Notes under the pieces: model-generated
The model's database searches: none
The model's input: only the letters and a program-made list of their open reading frames with translations
What the model was told of the DNA's origin: nothing
Translations under genes and position numbers: made by a program
DNA from: Candidatus Rokuibacteriota bacterium
Lineage (GTDB): Bacteria > Methylomirabilota > Methylomirabilia > Rokubacteriales > CSP1-6
DNA: 64,000 bases
NCBI GenBank assembly: GCA_016200085.1
Contig: JACQFL010000008.1
Location: 62,001-126,000, forward strand
Reading direction: 5' to 3'
In this document: positions 1-9,361 of the stretch, piece by piece
Position numbering within the stretch: position 1 is the stretch's first letter
Layout of the letters: every line of letters begins with the position of its first letter

Positions 1-2
1 GC

Positions 3-872
3 TTCCTGCTCCGGGAGGGCTATCTCGCGATCCGTGACCGGCCGAGCGCCCGCTTCAAGCACCTGCTGTGGCGGCTGGGCTGGGGTCCGCAGACCCTCAT
101 CCGCCCGCTCCTGCGCCGGCCGCTCCGGTGGAAGTTCGTGCAGCGGCGCATCCTGAAGGCGTTCACCTCCCAGCAGCGCTTCCACGCCTGGGACGAGATC
201 ATGCGGATCCTGAACCGCGCCTGCTTCCTGGCCACCAGCGACATCGACTGGACGCGGAGCCGGGCCTACTGCCTCTCCGAGTTCGGCATGATCCGGCTCA
301 ACGTGCGCGGCCGCGAGCCCCACGGCGTGGTGGACCCGGCGGAATACCCCGCGCTGCGCGACCGGCTGGTCGAGCGGCTGCGCGCGCTGGTCGACCCCGC
401 GCGCGGGCCCGTGGACGCCGACGTCTTCACCAAGGAGGCCACGTACCACGGCGAGTACCTGGACGCCATGCCCGACATCGCCTTCATCCCGTTCAAGACG
501 CCGTACCTGGCCGTGAACTCCGTCACCTTCGTCACCCGCGGCGTCTTCATCGACGACATCGGGGTGACGGGCTTCCACCAGATGGACGGCATCCTGATCG
601 CCAAGGGGCCGTCGATCCGCAAGGGCGCGACCGTCGAGACGGCGACCCTGATGGACATCGCGCCGACCATCCTGCACGTGCTGGGACTGCCGGTGCCCGA
701 CGACATGGACGGCCGCGTGGTGACGGAGATGCTCGAGGCGCACGCGCTCGACGAGCGTCCCGTGACGTACGCCGCCGCCGCCGCCGGGCCCGTCCGGGAC
801 GAGCTCGAGCTGTCCGAGGCCGACCAGGCCGCCGTGCTCGAACGGCTCCGGGGCCTGGGCTACATCGACTGA
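3..872 (+). CDS. Alkaline-phosphatase-superfamily phosphodiesterase, C-terminal part (5' end outside window)
   Basis: The frame is open from the first bases of the window, so this is the last 289 residues of a longer protein. It aligns along its whole visible length with the next gene: shared stretches include LLWRLGW, YCLS.FGMIRLNV, MDGILIA.GPSIR.GA and the terminal RLRGLGYID. That neighbour is a complete type I phosphodiesterase/nucleotide pyrophosphatase-like protein, so this is a tandem paralogue. The visible part carries a late metal-binding His (FHQMDGILIA) but not the nucleophile region, which lies upstream. The substrate is unknown; phosphate-ester hydrolysis or phosphoryl transfer is inferred from the family only. 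Confidence 0.85.
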   Translation, partial: FLLREGYLAIRDRPSARFKHLLWRLGWGPQTLIRPLLRRPLRWKFVQRRILKAFTSQQRFHAWDEIMRILNRACFLATSDIDWTRSRAYCLSEFGMIRLNVRGREPHGVVDPAEYPALRDRLVERLRALVDPARGPVDADVFTKEATYHGEYLDAMPDIAFIPFKTPYLAVNSVTFVTRGVFIDDIGVTGFHQMDGILIAKGPSIRKGATVETATLMDIAPTILHVLGLPVPDDMDGRVVTEMLEAHALDERPVTYAAAAAGPVRDELELSEADQAAVLERLRGLGYID

Positions 873-882
873 GGCCGGGATC

Positions 883-2601
883 GTGCCCACCAAGGTCGTG
901 ATCATCGGGCTGGACGGCGCGACGTTCGCGCTCCTGCGCCCGTGGATGGACCAGGGGCACCTGCCGTACCTCAAGGCGCTGGTGGACGGGGGCACCAGCG
1001 GCCTGCTGCGCTCCACCATCCCGCCGGCGACGGTGCCGGCGTGGCAGTGCTTCATGACGGGCAAGAACCCGGCGAAGCACGGGGTGGTGTGGTTCCTGCG
1101 GCGGCGGCCGGACAGCTACGACGAGGTGCCGGTGGACGCCGCGTCGTGCGGCGCGCGCTCGCTGTGGGAGATCCTGAGCGAGCGCGGGCACCGCGTGCTG
1201 GTCCTCAACGTCCCCTATGCCACGGCGCCCCCGCGCTTCAACGGCGTGCTCATCGGAGGCTTCGACACGCCGCCCTCGCGCATGGCGGAGGTGGCGTACC
1301 CGCCGGGCATCCTGGGGCAGATCGAGCAGCGGCTCGGCCCCTACAAGGTCCAGGTGCGCACCCCGGGCTTGCTCCTGGCCGAGCGCTTCGAGCCGATCAT
1401 CGAGGCGTTCCTCGAGGACTGCGAGGCGCTCGTCGACTACCAGTTCCGCGCCGCCCACGACCTCCTGGACCGCCAGGCCTTCGACGTGGTGATGTTCTAC
1501 CAGCTGGTCACGGACCGCATCCAGCACTGGCTGTGGTACGTGCTCGACCCGACCCATCCGTGGCATGGTGCGCGCGCCGCCGGCCGGTTCCACGACGCGG
1601 TGGTCGCCTTTTACCGGAGGCTGGACGAGCGGCTCGCCCGCCTCGTCGAGCGCCTGGGGCCGGAGCCGGTGGTGCTGGTGGTGTCCGACCATGGGTTCGG
1701 GCCCGTGTACAAGGCGCTCGACCTCAGCACGTGGCTGCTCAAGGAGGGCTACCTCGAGATCCGGCGACGGCCCGCGTCGCAGCTCAAGCTCCTGCTGTGG
1801 CGGCTCGGCTGGTCGCCGGTGCTGCTCTCGCGCCTGGCGGGGTTCCTGCTGCGGCGGCCCGCCGTGCAGCGGTGGTTCTCGCGCGCGTTCGCGGCCCAGG
1901 GCGAGGTCGGCGCGCGGGATCGCCTGGGCGCGCTGTTCAACCGGCTGTTCCTGCAGCGCAGCGACATCGACTGGGCCCGCACCCGGGCGTACTGCCTGTC
2001 GGGCTTCGGGATGATCCGGCTGAACGTCGCCGGCCGCGACCCCCAGGGCGCGGTGCGGCCGGACGACTATCCCGCCGTGCGGGACGAGATCGCGGCCAGG
2101 CTCCGGCGGCTGGTCGACGACACCACGGGCCGGCCCATCGGCGGCGAGGTGCACCTGCGCGACGAGACGTACGAGGGCAAGTACCTCGAGGAGATGCCGG
2201 ATCTCGTGTACCTGACGCTCGAGCAGGGGTACATCATCGAGCAGCCGATGGCCTTGCCGCTCGTGTCCAGGCGCGTGGTCATCGACGATCCGAAGATCTC
2301 CGGGACGCATCGCATGGACGGCATCCTGATCGCCAGCGGACCGTCGATCCGGGCCGGCGCCTCGATCGAGGGCGCCCGGCTGATCGACGTGGCCCCCACG
2401 GTCCTGCACCTGGTCGGCGAGGAGATCCCCGACGACATGGACGGCCGCGTGCTGGAGGAGCTGCTGGAGGCGGATCCCCGCCGGCCCGCGCCACGTCGCT
2501 ACCGGGCGGAGGCCACCGCGGCGCGTGGTTCCCAGGACCTCTCGGCGGAAGACCAGGCGGTCATCCTCGACCGCCTGCGCGGGCTCGGCTACATCGATTG
2601 A
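883..2601 (+). CDS. Alkaline-phosphatase-superfamily phosphodiesterase (type I phosphodiesterase/nucleotide pyrophosphatase-like)
   Basis: 572 residues from a GTG start 10 bases after the preceding paralogue. The N-terminus reads VVIIGLDGATFALL, where the Asp is a metal ligand. The nucleophile region is PPATVPAWQCFMTGKNPAKHG (split: PPATVPAW, then TGKNPAKHG), with the Thr of PPAT as likely nucleophile. VVSDHGFGP supplies the Asp-His metal pair, and GTHRMDGILIA a further His. These are the hallmarks of the nucleotide pyrophosphatase branch of the superfamily. No signal peptide or membrane segment is evident, so it is probably cytoplasmic. The downstream halogenase-like gene starts 22 bases after the stop, suggesting one transcript. 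Substrate unknown. Confidence 0.88.
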   Translation: MPTKVVIIGLDGATFALLRPWMDQGHLPYLKALVDGGTSGLLRSTIPPATVPAWQCFMTGKNPAKHGVVWFLRRRPDSYDEVPVDAASCGARSLWEILSERGHRVLVLNVPYATAPPRFNGVLIGGFDTPPSRMAEVAYPPGILGQIEQRLGPYKVQVRTPGLLLAERFEPIIEAFLEDCEALVDYQFRAAHDLLDRQAFDVVMFYQLVTDRIQHWLWYVLDPTHPWHGARAAGRFHDAVVAFYRRLDERLARLVERLGPEPVVLVVSDHGFGPVYKALDLSTWLLKEGYLEIRRRPASQLKLLLWRLGWSPVLLSRLAGFLLRRPAVQRWFSRAFAAQGEVGARDRLGALFNRLFLQRSDIDWARTRAYCLSGFGMIRLNVAGRDPQGAVRPDDYPAVRDEIAARLRRLVDDTTGRPIGGEVHLRDETYEGKYLEEMPDLVYLTLEQGYIIEQPMALPLVSRRVVIDDPKISGTHRMDGILIASGPSIRAGASIEGARLIDVAPTVLHLVGEEIPDDMDGRVLEELLEADPRRPAPRRYRAEATAARGSQDLSAEDQAVILDRLRGLGYID

Positions 2602-2623
2602 CCTCGGGAACGGACGTGCGGCG

Positions 2624-4327
2624 ATGAGCGAGCGCCCGACGACGTACGACGTGGTGATCTGCGGCGGGGGCCTGGCGGGCCTGACGCTGGCGCGCCAGCT
2701 CCGCCAGACGCTGCCACGTCTGTCCGTGGCGGTGATCGACCGGCTGACCCGTCCATTGCCGGAAGCGGCCTTCAAGGTCGGGGAATCGCTCGTCGAGACC
2801 GGCAGCCACTATATGCGCGAGACGCTCAGGCTCGGCGATTACATGCGGACCGCGCACCTGCGCAAGCTCGGCTTCCGCTTCTTCTTCAGCCATCCGTCCG
2901 GCCGACTGCAAGATCGGCCCGAGTACGGCCTGTCGGAGTTCCCCCGCATCGAGTCCTACCAGATCGATCGGGGCATCCTCGAGAACGATCTTCGCCGGTT
3001 CAACGCGCAGGACGGCGTGGTGCTGCGGGAAGGCTGCACGGTCCAGGACATCGTGCTCGCGGGCGGCGGCGAGGACCACGAGGTCGTCTACGCGAGCGCG
3101 GACGGGCGCGCCGAGCGGGTGAGGACCCGGTGGGTGGTCGACGCGATGGGCCGGCGCCGCTACCTGCAGAAGCGACTCAACCTGACGCTGGCCCACGGCA
3201 AGAAGAGCAGCTCGGCCTGGTTCCGGCTCCCCGGCCGCATCGACGTGAGCGATCTCGTGCCGGACGACGTCGTGGCCTGGCATGCCCGCGTTCCCGGGCG
3301 GAACCGGTACTGGTCCACGACCCACCTGACGGGCAGCGGCTACTGGGTGTGGATCATCCCGCTGTCCTCGGGCAACACGAGCGTCGGGATCGTGACGCGG
3401 GACGAGCTGCACCCGTTCGCGGAGTTCAACACGTACCCGCGGGCGCTCGAGTGGCTGCAGAGGCACGAGCCGGCCTTCGCCGCGTACCTTCGGGGAAGGG
3501 AGCCGCTGGATTTTCGGTGCATGCAGGAGTACAGCTACGCGTCGCGCCAGATGTTCTCGCCCCAGCGGTGGGCGTGCATCGGGGACGCCTCCCTGTTCCC
3601 GGATCCCTTCTACGGCGTGGCCAACGACCTGATCGGCTACGGCAACACGATGCTCACCGACATGATCCGGCTGGATCAGGAGGGCCGGCTCACGCCCGAC
3701 GTGGTCAAGCGCTACGACCGCTTCGTCCTCTCCCTGAACTACTGGTACACGCAGAACGCCCAGCTCGGCTATCCCTTCATGGGCAACGGCGTGGTGATGG
3801 TCGCCAAGGTCCTCTGGGACACGATCGTGGGATGGGCGATGCTGGCGCCCCAGGTCTTCAATCGGGTGTTCCTGGACTGGGAGCTGGACGACGAGTACCG
3901 GCGCGTGTCGGCCGGCTTCTTCTTCCTGTCCCGCGCGGTGCAGCAGATGTTCGCGGACTGGGCCGCGAAATCGCCCGGGCGCGCCTCGTTCGAATTCGTC
4001 GACTTCCTGAAGATCCCCTTCGTCGGCAGCATGCAGCAACGCAATCTGCAGGCGCGAAGCGACAAGCGGGCGATCATCGAGAATCAGATCCTCAACGTGC
4101 AGGGCCTCGAGGACCTGGCGCAGGTGCTGTTCCTGATCGCCGTCGAGGACGTGATGCCGGAGCACCTCGATCGATTCAAGCCGCCGGTCTGGCTGGACGC
4201 CTGGGAGATCGGTCTCGACCCCGCGGCCTGGGGCGATCGTCTCTTCCAGCCGCAGTCCGCGCCCCGCGATCTGGCGCCGTTGCGCGCCGAGTTCCGGAGC
4301 CTGTTCCGGTTCAGCGATCGCCCGTAG
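2624..4327 (+). CDS. FAD-dependent oxidoreductase of the flavin-dependent halogenase type
   Basis: 567 residues. The ATG at 2624 is preferred because it directly precedes the dinucleotide-binding strand YDVVICGGGLAGLTLA (residues about 9-24). KVGES at 51-55 is the family's conserved block. W-V-W-I-I-P at 241-246 matches the WxWxIP motif of flavin-dependent halogenases, which is absent from monooxygenases, and a Lys in RKLGFRF (about residue 81) may correspond to the catalytic Lys. CIGDASLFPDPFYGVANDL is the C-terminal FAD-binding region. A halogenase needs reduced FAD from a separate reductase, which is not visible here. The gene is likely co-transcribed with the two phosphodiesterases. Halogenation is inferred; a non-halogenating relative remains possible. 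Confidence 0.78.
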   Translation: MSERPTTYDVVICGGGLAGLTLARQLRQTLPRLSVAVIDRLTRPLPEAAFKVGESLVETGSHYMRETLRLGDYMRTAHLRKLGFRFFFSHPSGRLQDRPEYGLSEFPRIESYQIDRGILENDLRRFNAQDGVVLREGCTVQDIVLAGGGEDHEVVYASADGRAERVRTRWVVDAMGRRRYLQKRLNLTLAHGKKSSSAWFRLPGRIDVSDLVPDDVVAWHARVPGRNRYWSTTHLTGSGYWVWIIPLSSGNTSVGIVTRDELHPFAEFNTYPRALEWLQRHEPAFAAYLRGREPLDFRCMQEYSYASRQMFSPQRWACIGDASLFPDPFYGVANDLIGYGNTMLTDMIRLDQEGRLTPDVVKRYDRFVLSLNYWYTQNAQLGYPFMGNGVVMVAKVLWDTIVGWAMLAPQVFNRVFLDWELDDEYRRVSAGFFFLSRAVQQMFADWAAKSPGRASFEFVDFLKIPFVGSMQQRNLQARSDKRAIIENQILNVQGLEDLAQVLFLIAVEDVMPEHLDRFKPPVWLDAWEIGLDPAAWGDRLFQPQSAPRDLAPLRAEFRSLFRFSDRP

Positions 4328-4961
4328 CCCGCGAGGCCCGGCGCCGGCGCTCCGCCGCCGTGCGCGACACCGGCGAGGACCGCCTCGCGACCCGCGGCAG
4401 CAGGCCGCGCCGCTCGAGGTGGCGCAGCGTCGTGCGCGCGTGGGCGTCCGGGGTGCCGCCGGTGGTCGTCAGCACGAGGTCCGGGGCCGTGGGCGGCTCG
4501 TAGGGGTCGTCGATGCCGGTGAAGTGCGGGATCTCGCCCCGCCGCGCGCGCGCGTACATGCCCTTGGGGTCGCGCTGCTCACAGATGGCCAGCGGCGCGT
4601 CCACGTACACGAGGACGAACCGCTCCGCCCCGACGATCCGCCGGCACTCCTCGCGCGTCGCCTCGTAGGGGCTCACCACCGCGCAGATCGCGATGCCCTG
4701 ATGTCGCACCACTTCCCCGGCGACGAAGGCGATGCGACGCACATTCGTGTCACGATCGTCCCGGCTGAAGCCGAGGCCCTTCGAGAGATGCGTGCGGACG
4801 ACGTCGCCGTCGAGCAGGGTGACCACGCGGCCGCGCCGCGTGAGGTGAGCGATGAGCGCGTGCGCGATGGTCGATTTGCCCGCGCCGCTGAGGCCGGTCA
4901 ACCAGAGGCAGAACCCTCGCGGCGCGCGCGCGCGGCCGGACGGGGACGGCCGCGCCGGCAT
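4311..4961 (-). CDS. cysC: Adenylylsulfate (APS) kinase, stand-alone
   Basis: 216 residues. It phosphorylates APS to PAPS, the sulfate donor for sulfotransferases or PAPS reductase. The P-loop GLSGAGKS is at residues 23-30, followed by DGDVVR, GFSRDDRDTN and KGMYARARRGEI, all typical of CysC. The arginine-rich C-terminal tail after about residue 190 is not part of the family fold. The start codon shares one base with the cysNC stop (TGATG), so it is translationally coupled. It overlaps the end of the convergent halogenase-like gene by 17 bases. The preceding gene already carries a fused APS kinase, so this one is apparently redundant. Confidence 0.9.
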   Translation of the reverse strand: MPARPSPSGRARAPRGFCLWLTGLSGAGKSTIAHALIAHLTRRGRVVTLLDGDVVRTHLSKGLGFSRDDRDTNVRRIAFVAGEVVRHQGIAICAVVSPYEATREECRRIVGAERFVLVYVDAPLAICEQRDPKGMYARARRGEIPHFTGIDDPYEPPTAPDLVLTTTGGTPDAHARTTLRHLERRGLLPRVARRSSPVSRTAAERRRRASRATGDR

Positions 4962-6823
4962 CAGCCGATGCGCCGAAGCACGAGCTCCAGGATGCGCGCC
5001 CCGATCTCGTCGATGGACGCCTCGCCGGTCTCCAGGCGCAGGGCCGGGTTCGCCGGGGCCTCGTAGGGGGCATTGAGCCCGGGCACCTGCACGCCGTCGC
5101 CCCCCGCCACCCGGGAGTACAGGCCGTGCGGATCGCGCTCGCGGAGCACCGCGAGCGGCGCCTCGAGGTGGATCAGGGTCAGGTGCTCGTCGCCCACGAG
5201 GATGCGCGCGTACTCCCGGTCGGCGACGAAGGGGCTCACGAGCGCCACGATGACGACCAGACCGGCCTGCTGGAACAGGCGGGCCACCTCGGCGGCGCGC
5301 CGGGCCTGCTCGGAGCGGTCGGCGTTCGTGAACCCCAGATCGGAGCTGAGGCCGAACCTCAGATTCTCGCCGTCGAGCACGAAGGTCTTGACCTGACGGG
5401 CGAAGAGCTCGCGCTCGAGATAGCGGGCGGCCGTGCTCTTGCCCGCGCCGGGCACGCCCGTCAGCCAGACGACGTGGCTGTGGTGGCCGTACGCCATCGC
5501 GCGGTGCGCCGCCGTCAGGGCGCCCTCGGTGGGCGCGATGCTGCCGCTCTTCGGCAGGCCGTGGGCGTAGGGACGGCGATAGAGCTCGTCCACCTCGAGG
5601 ACGATGCCGCCGCCCACCACGTCATAGCCGTCGAGGAGCACGAAGCGGCCGGTGGGGGGCACCTCGGCGGCGGCGTCGAAGACGAGGGGCCGCCCCGTCT
5701 GGAACACGACCTCGCCGGCCTCGTTCTGCCCGAGATGGGCCTTGCCATGCTCGACGACGAGGGAGGCCGCGTGCATGACGCGGTTGATGCTGAACACCGT
5801 CACCGTGCGCTCGGCCGTCGCGAGCTTGAGCGTGTACTCGCGGTTCAGGGTGAGGGGCGTCCGCCCGAGCCAGAAGATGTTCGCGGCCACGAAGCTCGAG
5901 AGATGCGGGGGCCGCGCGGGATCGGCGAGGACGTCGCCCCGCTGGATGAAGAGCGGTGAGTCGAGGGTGAGGCCGACGGTCTGGTAGGTCTCCAGGGCCA
6001 CGGGCGCCGGGGCGGTGGGCGGCCAGGCTTCGAGGGATTTCACCCGGGCCCGGTGCCCGGAAGGCCAGACCTGGATCTCGTCGCCGAGCTGGACCCGTCC
6101 GCTCTCGACGCGCCCGGTGACGATGCGGCGGTCGTCGAACTTGTAGACGTCCTGCACGGGGATGCGCAGGGCGCCCGCCGCGCCCTGGGCGGTGAGCGGC
6201 ACCTGCTCGAGCAGTCCCATGACCGACGGACCCTGGTACCAGGCCAGGCGGTCCGAGGGGCCGAGGAGATTCTCGCCGGCCACGGCCGAGATCGGCACGA
6301 AGGCGAGCGGGTGCAGGTTCAGCCCCGCCAGGAAGTGGGTGTACTCGTCACGGATGCGGTCGAAGATCGTCTCGGAGTACTCGACCAGATCCATCTTGCT
6401 GACGACCACCGCGACCTTCGTGATCCCGAGAAAGCTCAGGAGATACGCGTGCCGGCGGGACTGCTCCTGGATGCCCTCCTTGGCGTCCACGAGGAGGAGC
6501 GCGGCGTCGGCGTGGGCCGCGCCGGTGATCATGTTCTTGATGAATTCCCGGTGACCGGGGGCGTCGATGACGAGGTACTCGTGGTCGCGCCACGGGAAGC
6601 GCACCTCGGTGATGTCGATGGTGACGCCCTGGAGCTGCTCTTCCTCGAGGGCGTCGAGGAGGAACGCGTACTCGAACGGCTTGTGCTGCTCCTGGCAGAT
6701 GCGGCGGACCTTCTCGAGGCGGCCGTCCTGCAGCGCGCCCGTCTCCGCGAGGAGGCGGCCGACGAGGGTGGACTTGCCGTGGTCGACGTGCCCGACCACC
6801 ACGAAGGCGAGACGACGTATCAC
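4961..6823 (-). CDS. cysNC: Bifunctional sulfate adenylyltransferase large subunit / APS kinase
   Basis: 620 residues. The N-terminal half is an EF-Tu-like GTPase: GHVDHGKS at residues 11-18, DAPGHREF (G3) and SKMDLVEYS (G4). It couples GTP hydrolysis to ATP sulfurylase activity of CysD. From about residue 440 a full APS kinase domain follows ([10 protein letters not shown]-loop, [28 protein letters not shown]). The fused arrangement is the CysNC/NodQ type. The GTG start overlaps the cysD stop (GTGA), and this start is preferred because it begins directly at the GTPase strand. Catalytic motifs look intact in both domains. Confidence 0.93.
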   Translation of the reverse strand: MIRRLAFVVVGHVDHGKSTLVGRLLAETGALQDGRLEKVRRICQEQHKPFEYAFLLDALEEEQLQGVTIDITEVRFPWRDHEYLVIDAPGHREFIKNMITGAAHADAALLLVDAKEGIQEQSRRHAYLLSFLGITKVAVVVSKMDLVEYSETIFDRIRDEYTHFLAGLNLHPLAFVPISAVAGENLLGPSDRLAWYQGPSVMGLLEQVPLTAQGAAGALRIPVQDVYKFDDRRIVTGRVESGRVQLGDEIQVWPSGHRARVKSLEAWPPTAPAPVALETYQTVGLTLDSPLFIQRGDVLADPARPPHLSSFVAANIFWLGRTPLTLNREYTLKLATAERTVTVFSINRVMHAASLVVEHGKAHLGQNEAGEVVFQTGRPLVFDAAAEVPPTGRFVLLDGYDVVGGGIVLEVDELYRRPYAHGLPKSGSIAPTEGALTAAHRAMAYGHHSHVVWLTGVPGAGKSTAARYLERELFARQVKTFVLDGENLRFGLSSDLGFTNADRSEQARRAAEVARLFQQAGLVVIVALVSPFVADREYARILVGDEHLTLIHLEAPLAVLRERDPHGLYSRVAGGDGVQVPGLNAPYEAPANPALRLETGEASIDEIGARILELVLRRIG

Positions 6824-7620
6824 ATGTAGCCTTTCACGCGGAGCTTCTCCATCGCATGGGAGTGCTCCTGATCCTGGGCGCGGCCGGAGCGCTCGCTGGT
6901 CCTGGTGGCCACGAGCTCGGCGATGATCTCCGAGACCGACTGGGCGGTGGAGGCGCAGGAGGCCGTGCACGGCTCGCAGCCGAGACTGCGATAGCGGCGG
7001 CCCTCGCGGGCGAGGTAGAGGTCGATGATCGGGATCTGCTCGCGCTCGATGTACCGCCACACGTCCACCTCGGTCCACCGGAGCAGCGGATGGACGCGGA
7101 CGTGCTCATCGGGCGGAAAGTCGGTCCGGTACTGGTCCCAGAACTCCGGTGGCTGATCGACGAGATCCCACGTGGATTGCCGGCTGCGCGCGCTGAACAC
7201 CCGCTCCTTGGCCCGGGAGCCCTCCTCGTCGCGGCGGATGCCGACGATGATCGCCGAGAACTTGTGCTCCTCCAGCACCTGGCGCAGGGCGTCCGTCTTG
7301 AGCGCGGTGCAGCAGACGAGGCGGCCTCGCATGTGGTTCATCCCGTCGGCCAGGGCCTGGGTGTTGCGGCCGATGATCAGCTCGAAGCCGAGCTCGCGGG
7401 CGAGGCGATCGCGATAGGCGATCATCTCCGGGATCTTGTACGTGGTGTCGATGTGGATCAGGGGAAAGGGGATGTGGCCGAAGAAGGCCTTGCGGGTGAG
7501 CCACAGGAGCACCGTCGAGTCCTTGCCCATGGACCACAGCATGGCGAGCCGGGGGATCTTGGCCCACGCCTCCCGCAAAATGTAGAGGCTCTGATGCTCG
7601 AGCTGGTCCAGGTGATCCAC
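6820..7620 (-). CDS. cysD: Sulfate adenylyltransferase subunit 2
   Basis: 266 residues, the usual size. This PP-loop ATPase subunit forms APS from sulfate and ATP in complex with CysN. The PP-loop SMGKDS is at residues 30-35; [17 protein letters not shown] and the C-terminal Cys-containing [15 protein letters not shown] segment are typical of CysD. The start is GTG, preceded by a purine-rich GAGGGG ribosome binding site. It heads a three-gene cysD-cysNC-cysC operon with no reductase (cysH/cysI) in the window. This suggests the product PAPS may serve sulfation rather than only cysteine synthesis. Confidence 0.93.
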   Translation of the reverse strand: MDHLDQLEHQSLYILREAWAKIPRLAMLWSMGKDSTVLLWLTRKAFFGHIPFPLIHIDTTYKIPEMIAYRDRLARELGFELIIGRNTQALADGMNHMRGRLVCCTALKTDALRQVLEEHKFSAIIVGIRRDEEGSRAKERVFSARSRQSTWDLVDQPPEFWDQYRTDFPPDEHVRVHPLLRWTEVDVWRYIEREQIPIIDLYLAREGRRYRSLGCEPCTASCASTAQSVSEIIAELVATRTSERSGRAQDQEHSHAMEKLRVKGYM

Positions 7621-7718
7621 CCTACCCCTCCCCCGAGGTCAGCCCCGCCGGCGGCGCCGAGATCGATCGCACGCATGCCTCCGGACAGGACGGTCACGTG
7701 CCGCACGCGTGGAGCGCC

Positions 7719-7747
7719 AGATTAGAACAAGCCGCGCTCTTTCGCAA
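7719..7747 (-). promoter_or_regulatory. Candidate sigma-70 promoter for the cysD operon
   Basis: Read on the minus strand: TTGCGA, 17-base spacer, TAATCT, about 92 bases upstream of the cysD start. Good spacing and position; no experimental support. Confidence 0.5.
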
Positions 7748-7878
7748 CGCGTCGTGACCATGTCGGAGCGGGGAACGACGGGGCGAGACCCGGGTCTGAT
7801 CCTTCGCGTGACGCGCCCGGCCCGGGCGCCGACCACGCCGCCGAAACCATCCTGACGACGCCCGAGGCGCCTGTGGGG

Positions 7879-7957
7879 ATATCGAGGAGCGCCACGGCTT
7901 GGGGGGGGGTGCTCCGAGCCCGGGGGGTCTGGGGGGCGCCCGGAGCCCCCCAGCGTC
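7879..7957 (-). repeat. Dispersed palindromic repeat family 1, copy 1
   Basis: Begins immediately after the stop of the minus-strand secreted-protein gene. On the minus strand it reads CTGGGGGGCTCCGGGCGCC, then CAGACCCCCC, then a second hairpin ending GCCGTGGCGCTCCTCGATAT. It closely matches the copy at 15435. Both hairpins could act as a terminator for the gene it follows. Confidence 0.7.
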
Positions 7958-7959
7958 AA

Positions 7960-8430
7960 CTAGTGGATCGATCCGACCAGGGTGGCCGGAACGGTGATGT
8001 TGTTCAGGACTCCGGTGAGCGTCAGGGTCCCGGTGCCGCCATACGTCTCCGAGAGGGAGGCGCTGACGGTGTAGGTGTTGGTGGGCTTGCCACGGAAGGT
8101 GTTGGCGGTGATGGTCCCGCTCGTGACCAGGCCACCGTAGACGCCCTGGGGCACGTAGATGACCCAGCCCCCCTGGGTGATCGCGGTGGACCCCGAGACC
8201 GGAAGCGAGCCGTACACGGGCGAGAACCCGAAGCTTCCGGCCGTGGACTGGCCGTTGATGGTCCCGAGGAACGACCCGCCGAAGATCGTGACGCCGCAGG
8301 TCGCCGCCGGGCAGATGACGGCGACGATGGCCTGTCCCGTGATAGGCGGGCTCGTGGCCAGCGCCATCGGGGGCGTGACGAGCAACAGGGTCACCAGCAG
8401 AGCGAGCGGCCAGCGGCGTGCGACGGTCAT
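7960..8430 (-). CDS. Secreted hypothetical protein
   Basis: 156 residues with a clear signal peptide (MTVARRWPLALLVTLLLVTP, likely cleaved near the ALA-TS junction, about residue 26). The mature part is rich in Gly, Thr, Ser and small residues with alternating beta-like segments (TITANTFRGKPTNTYTVSAS), suggesting an extracellular or periplasmic beta-rich protein. Two Cys (in VICPAATCG) could form a disulfide. I do not recognise a family. It is monocistronic, with a palindromic repeat directly at its 3' end. Confidence 0.6.
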   Translation of the reverse strand: MTVARRWPLALLVTLLLVTPPMALATSPPITGQAIVAVICPAATCGVTIFGGSFLGTINGQSTAGSFGFSPVYGSLPVSGSTAITQGGWVIYVPQGVYGGLVTSGTITANTFRGKPTNTYTVSASLSETYGGTGTLTLTGVLNNITVPATLVGSIH

Positions 8431-8515
8431 CTTTGCCTCCTCGGGAGTCGGGCAGCGTCGTGCCCCTACGGGAGGTGATCGGCCGGGACGAGCCGAAGCG
8501 GAGGCCCGCCCGGGC

Positions 8516-9163
8516 TTACGACGAGAGCGGAAGAGGCGGCTGCGACGCGCTGAAGGAGATCGCGCCGTACGGCTCGACGTCGACGGAGCCCTCGGCGAGC
8601 GCGAGAGTGTCGGCCAGCGTGAAGGCCCAGCAGAGCGCGGTCAGCGACACCCGGTCGGAGATCTGGCTGGCGCCCACGAGCCGGCGGATCCGGCGCACGT
8701 CGAACCACTGCAGCGCCAGCGTCCGGTCGCGATCCTCGGGCTCGGCGCGCTGGCTGAGCCCGCGCGCGACCATCACGTGGAAGGTCCGGGCGCCGGAGCC
8801 ACTCGACGACCGATACGGACCGAGCGGGATCCACGCATCGGCCCCGAGGCCCGTCTCGTCCAGGAGCTGCCGCTGGGCCGCCTCTTCGACCGACTCGCCC
8901 GGCGCGATCGCGCCGGCGGGAACCTCCCAGCGCCGCGGTCCGGCGTCGAGACGGTGGCGATCGACGAGGAGGATCCGGCCATCGTCTCCCACGGGAATGA
9001 CGGCGACGGCGGGCGACGCGGCCGCCAGCCCATCGTGATCCGCGAGGGCGGGCGCGGCGGGCGCTCCGACCGACGACAGCGCGAGGTCGATCCAATCGCT
9101 GGCCGGCATCGCGCGGTCCGGAACGGCCACCGACGCGCGTTCCCCTGGCTCCATCAATCGCAT
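8516..9163 (-). CDS. Nudix hydrolase (ADP-ribose pyrophosphatase-like)
   Basis: 215 residues. The ATG at 9163 has GGAGG 7 bases upstream and is preferred over an in-frame ATG 22 codons earlier. The Nudix box reads G-AIAPG-E-SVEEAAQ-RQLLDETGL, against the consensus Gx5Ex7REUxEExGU. The first Glu of RE is Gln and the first Glu of EE is Asp, so metal binding may be altered. RWEVPAGAIAPGE is typical of ADP-sugar pyrophosphatases, which hydrolyse ADP-ribose-like nucleoside diphosphate derivatives. Substrate and activity are inferred from the family; the changed box makes activity uncertain. Confidence 0.8.
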   Translation of the reverse strand: MRLMEPGERASVAVPDRAMPASDWIDLALSSVGAPAAPALADHDGLAAASPAVAVIPVGDDGRILLVDRHRLDAGPRRWEVPAGAIAPGESVEEAAQRQLLDETGLGADAWIPLGPYRSSSGSGARTFHVMVARGLSQRAEPEDRDRTLALQWFDVRRIRRLVGASQISDRVSLTALCWAFTLADTLALAEGSVDVEPYGAISFSASQPPLPLSS

Positions 9164-9361
9164 CGCGACGCCTCCTCGGACGGCTCCACGGGGTGTTCGG
9201 CAGCCGAGGGCCGAACCCGGACCCAGCATCGCGCGAGCGTCATGCCTCCGGGCCCGGTGTTCCTGGTCCCGATAAACGGACCGCCCCGTTTCCGGGGGTC
9301 GGCAGGGCGGCAGAGGCGGTGATCGCCCGTGGGCCGGTCGGGACGTCCGGCCTGGGAGGGC

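Larger units (their letters stand above)
7621..7959. other. Intergenic region between cysD and the secreted-protein gene
   Basis: 339 bases without a convincing gene. It holds the candidate cysD promoter (7719-7747) and, next to the end of the secreted-protein gene, a copy of the dispersed palindromic repeat (7879-7957). Nothing else was recognised. Confidence 0.7.

Noticed and set aside
6824-7078. N-terminal extension of CysNC upstream of 6823
   Set aside because: It lies wholly inside cysD in another frame and shows no homologous sequence before the GTPase strand.
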